A stretch of DNA of 25,889 nucleotides from Lactifluus volemus. Its lineage: Eukaryota > Basidiomycota > Agaricomycetes > Russulales > Russulaceae. Below, piece by piece: positions 21,845-25,889 of the stretch (the first letter of the stretch is position 1; each line of letters starts with the position of its first letter). Below the pieces are notes generated by a model. It had not been told where the DNA came from. It ran no database searches and was given only the letters and a program-made list of their open reading frames with translations. Made by a program: the position numbers and the translations under genes. Where the stretch lies: assembly GCA_022376515.1 (NCBI GenBank), contig WTXI01000435.1, positions 1 through 25,889 of the forward strand, in the 5' to 3' direction.

Positions 21845-22661
21845 TCAAACCGTTCGAGCTTTGTGAATCTTGACATCTTCACGTGGCCTGTTCCGATCAA
21901 GAGATTTGTGTGTCAGTCCACGACGACTAGGTTCTCGTAGGGAAGAGGAGACGAACCGGTCCTGAGCGTCAACGCCCACGGCTCCGAGGCGTTGCAAAAC
22001 CCGCATTCCTAAGCTCACGCGACCGAATATCGTGTGTTTGTTGTCCAAGAATGGCGTCGGTGCTAAAGTGAGAAAGAATTGCGAACCTAGAGAGGTGAGC
22101 AAAGAAAAAAAAAATTGGGGGGAAGAGGTTTCTCATGAGTTTTCAACTGCTGATACGGAGTACTAACGAACCGTTGGTGTTAGGGCCCGAGTTGGCCATG
22201 GCGAGGATCCCTGCACCGGTGAATCGTAGTTCTGGATGAATCTCGTCTTCGCTAGGAAAAAAATGTTAACAGTCGGCACATGACAATAACACGATTTTTT
22301 AAGAGCGTACAATTTTTGACCGTATATGCTCGTGCCACCCTTGCCCGTACCAGTCGGATCACCGCCCTGGACCATGAAATCCTGGTGACAAAATGAACAC
22401 AACCGTTCGGTTGATTTTCAGCTCAGAAATAAAAATCTGAAACGTACGGCGACGATTCGATGAAATATCACGCCATTGTAGTATCCGCGTTTGGCCAGCT
22501 GTGCAAAGTTCTCGCATGTCTGGGATGGGGGTTCGATGAGTCCGTGGTGGACGCGTTGACAAATGGATGCTCAAGACATACTCGAGGTGCATGATCCCAG
22601 TAGAGCTCCAGTTGGATATTGCCGAGGCTGGTTTCTAGGACGACTGAATCTGGGCGGGCAT
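21845..22661 (-). CDS. PPIL1: PPIL1-type cyclophilin (peptidyl-prolyl isomerase)
   Basis: Proline isomerase of the spliceosomal PPIL1 group. Exons: 22661-22582, 22519-22448, 22381-22311, 22251-22172, 22086-21957, 21887-21845, with in-phase introns between. Clear blocks are [69 protein letters not shown] and [12 protein letters not shown]. Active-site Arg (HRI), Phe and Gln (DFMVQGG) are present; the position often held by the cyclosporin-contacting Trp is Phe (PTPFLD). The short single-domain form, about 158 aa, matches PPIL1 (166 aa in human). The start is odd: the only nearby ATG (22661) is one base out of frame with the DSVVLETS reading. A missing C in the run right after the ATG, or an unseen upstream exon, would explain it. 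Same strand as PRP22, 860 bp downstream of it. Confidence 0.85.
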
Positions 22662-22764
22662 CCTATGTCGTTTTGAGAGTTCAAGACAAAAGTGAGAAAC
22701 CTAGCCCAAGTGGGAAACCGGGCGCCAAGCCAAAATACGGTAATCCGAAAATATCTCTAAAGCC

Positions 22765-22774
22765 TATATATAAA
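22765..22774 (-). promoter_or_regulatory. TATA element of the PPIL1 gene
   Basis: Reads TTTATATATA on the minus strand, about 105 bases upstream of the presumed ATG at 22661. Confidence 0.4.
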
Positions 22775-22968
22775 GCTTTCTTCACTCCCATCATGGCACC
22801 AGGGCAAAGATGACCACGGTTCCTCTGTCCATCTCAATCAATACAATATTTGATGACCCTTGAGCATCTGCTCAAACCAGATGTTCAAGTTGATCATTTC
22901 TCGCACAACTGGCAAGAGGACACCTACTCCAATCAATTGACACACGAACACAACTCTCAATGGTATTT

Positions 22969-23128
22969 GACTTGAAAACACAAGTTGGAAATCATGGTGG
23001 AAGCTGACTTGGATGGACAAGGAGACTGTGTGATTCTGCTCATACACAACACACAACTTAACTGTTTCTTTGCTGACAGTCCATCCGAGTCAACTTCTGC
23101 CATGACCTCCAACTTGTGTTTTCAAGTC
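22969..23128. repeat. inverted repeat with 49-nt arms
   Basis: Left arm 22969-23017 and right arm 23080-23128 are reverse complements at 43 of 49 positions, with no gaps; the first 21 bases are identical. All six differences are transitions, and three would still pair as G:U in a plus-strand transcript. The loop is 62 nt. Smaller hairpins lie on each side (22860-22870 with 22878-22888; 23158-23166 with its complement near 23180). No coding content. Could be a foldback transposon or a hairpin small-RNA precursor. Confidence 0.75.
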
Positions 23129-23520
23129 TTTGCAGTCTTTAATTCTGTGAACAAAGCATTGTACATGCATCACTATCTTGTACAATGACCATAGATCTTT
23201 TGCAGATAGGTCTCGCTGCCGCCCCAGTACTGTTTTCCACCTTCTCTTCTCTCATCATTCATCCTGTAACATAGACTAAAACAAAGTGAGAAATGGATTG
23301 AATCTCGTTTGCATTGTCGCACGTGAAGAATGAAAGATGCAACTTATTACTATGATAATGACAGGTTGCGAGCAATGACAACATAAGGACAAGATTTACA
23401 GTAAGCCCACGTAGGTCTCCGCAGAGTATCTCTGCCGTGAATAATATGCGCTCAAACGCATATCCATTGGCAGCAATGAGTAGAATCTTCCGAGATGGTA
23501 CGGTACAGTCGATATCGTCC

Positions 23521-25889
<2,369 letters not shown>

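Larger units (their letters stand above)
22662..23520. other. intergenic between PRP22 and PPIL1
   Basis: 860 bp holding the PPIL1 promoter (TATA at 22765-22774), a cluster of inverted repeats (22860-23190) and the PRP22 3' UTR. No coding exon is recognised. Confidence 0.55.

Overview
The window looks like nuclear DNA of a mushroom-forming basidiomycete (Agaricomycetes). The genes are split by many GT-AG introns of about 46-70 bp. They include a DUF6533 seven-helix membrane protein family that is expanded in this group, a PWWP-like protein of a kind known from mushrooms, and a basidiomycete-type Zn2Cys6 regulator. No tRNA, rRNA, CRISPR array, prokaryotic operon or viral gene was seen. Gene models were built by eye from reading frame, splice signals and remembered family consensus; nothing was aligned by program.

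Layout, left to right. 1-988 (+): 3' end of a Golgi apyrase gene (YND1 type). 1969-4276 (-): intron-rich PWWP/Tudor-like protein. 4985-13400: a local duplication zone with three minus-strand copies of a DUF6533 gene. Copies A (5069-6899) and C (11026-12814) are complete 15-exon genes. The middle copy B (9643-10840) is a 5'-truncated pseudogene carrying a 289-bp inverted-repeat element in one exon. 13400-14652: mostly empty, with a notable double hairpin. 14653-17866 (-): 12-exon Zn2Cys6 transcription factor of 883 aa. 18316-21179 (+): CDC4-type F-box/WD40 subunit of an SCF ubiquitin ligase, divergent from the transcription factor. 21845-22661 (-): PPIL1-type spliceosomal cyclophilin. 23521-25889 (-): most of the DEAH helicase PRP22, cut by the right edge.

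Main observations. (1) The two intact DUF6533 paralogs share a 5-nt microexon and use GC-AG introns at two positions where a sister copy has GT. (2) The element in pseudogene B can be removed to give exactly the empty site seen in its paralog, with a 3-bp target duplication. (3) Several conserved genes (YND1, CDC4, PPIL1, PRP22) each need single missing bases restored, often in short C/G runs, while the DUF6533 genes and the Zn2Cys6 gene need none. This points to base-level errors in the assembly, or to very recent damage, and affects any automatic annotation. (4) Two inverted-repeat loci stand out: overlapping hairpins with complementary loops near 13.85 kb, and a 49-nt-arm hairpin near 23.05 kb.

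The genes do not form one pathway. CDC4 acts in cell-cycle proteolysis, PPIL1 and PRP22 both act in the spliceosome, and the DUF6533 proteins and the PWWP-like protein have no known role. I did not find a convincing new multi-gene system; the most unusual biology is in the exon-intron evolution of the DUF6533 array.
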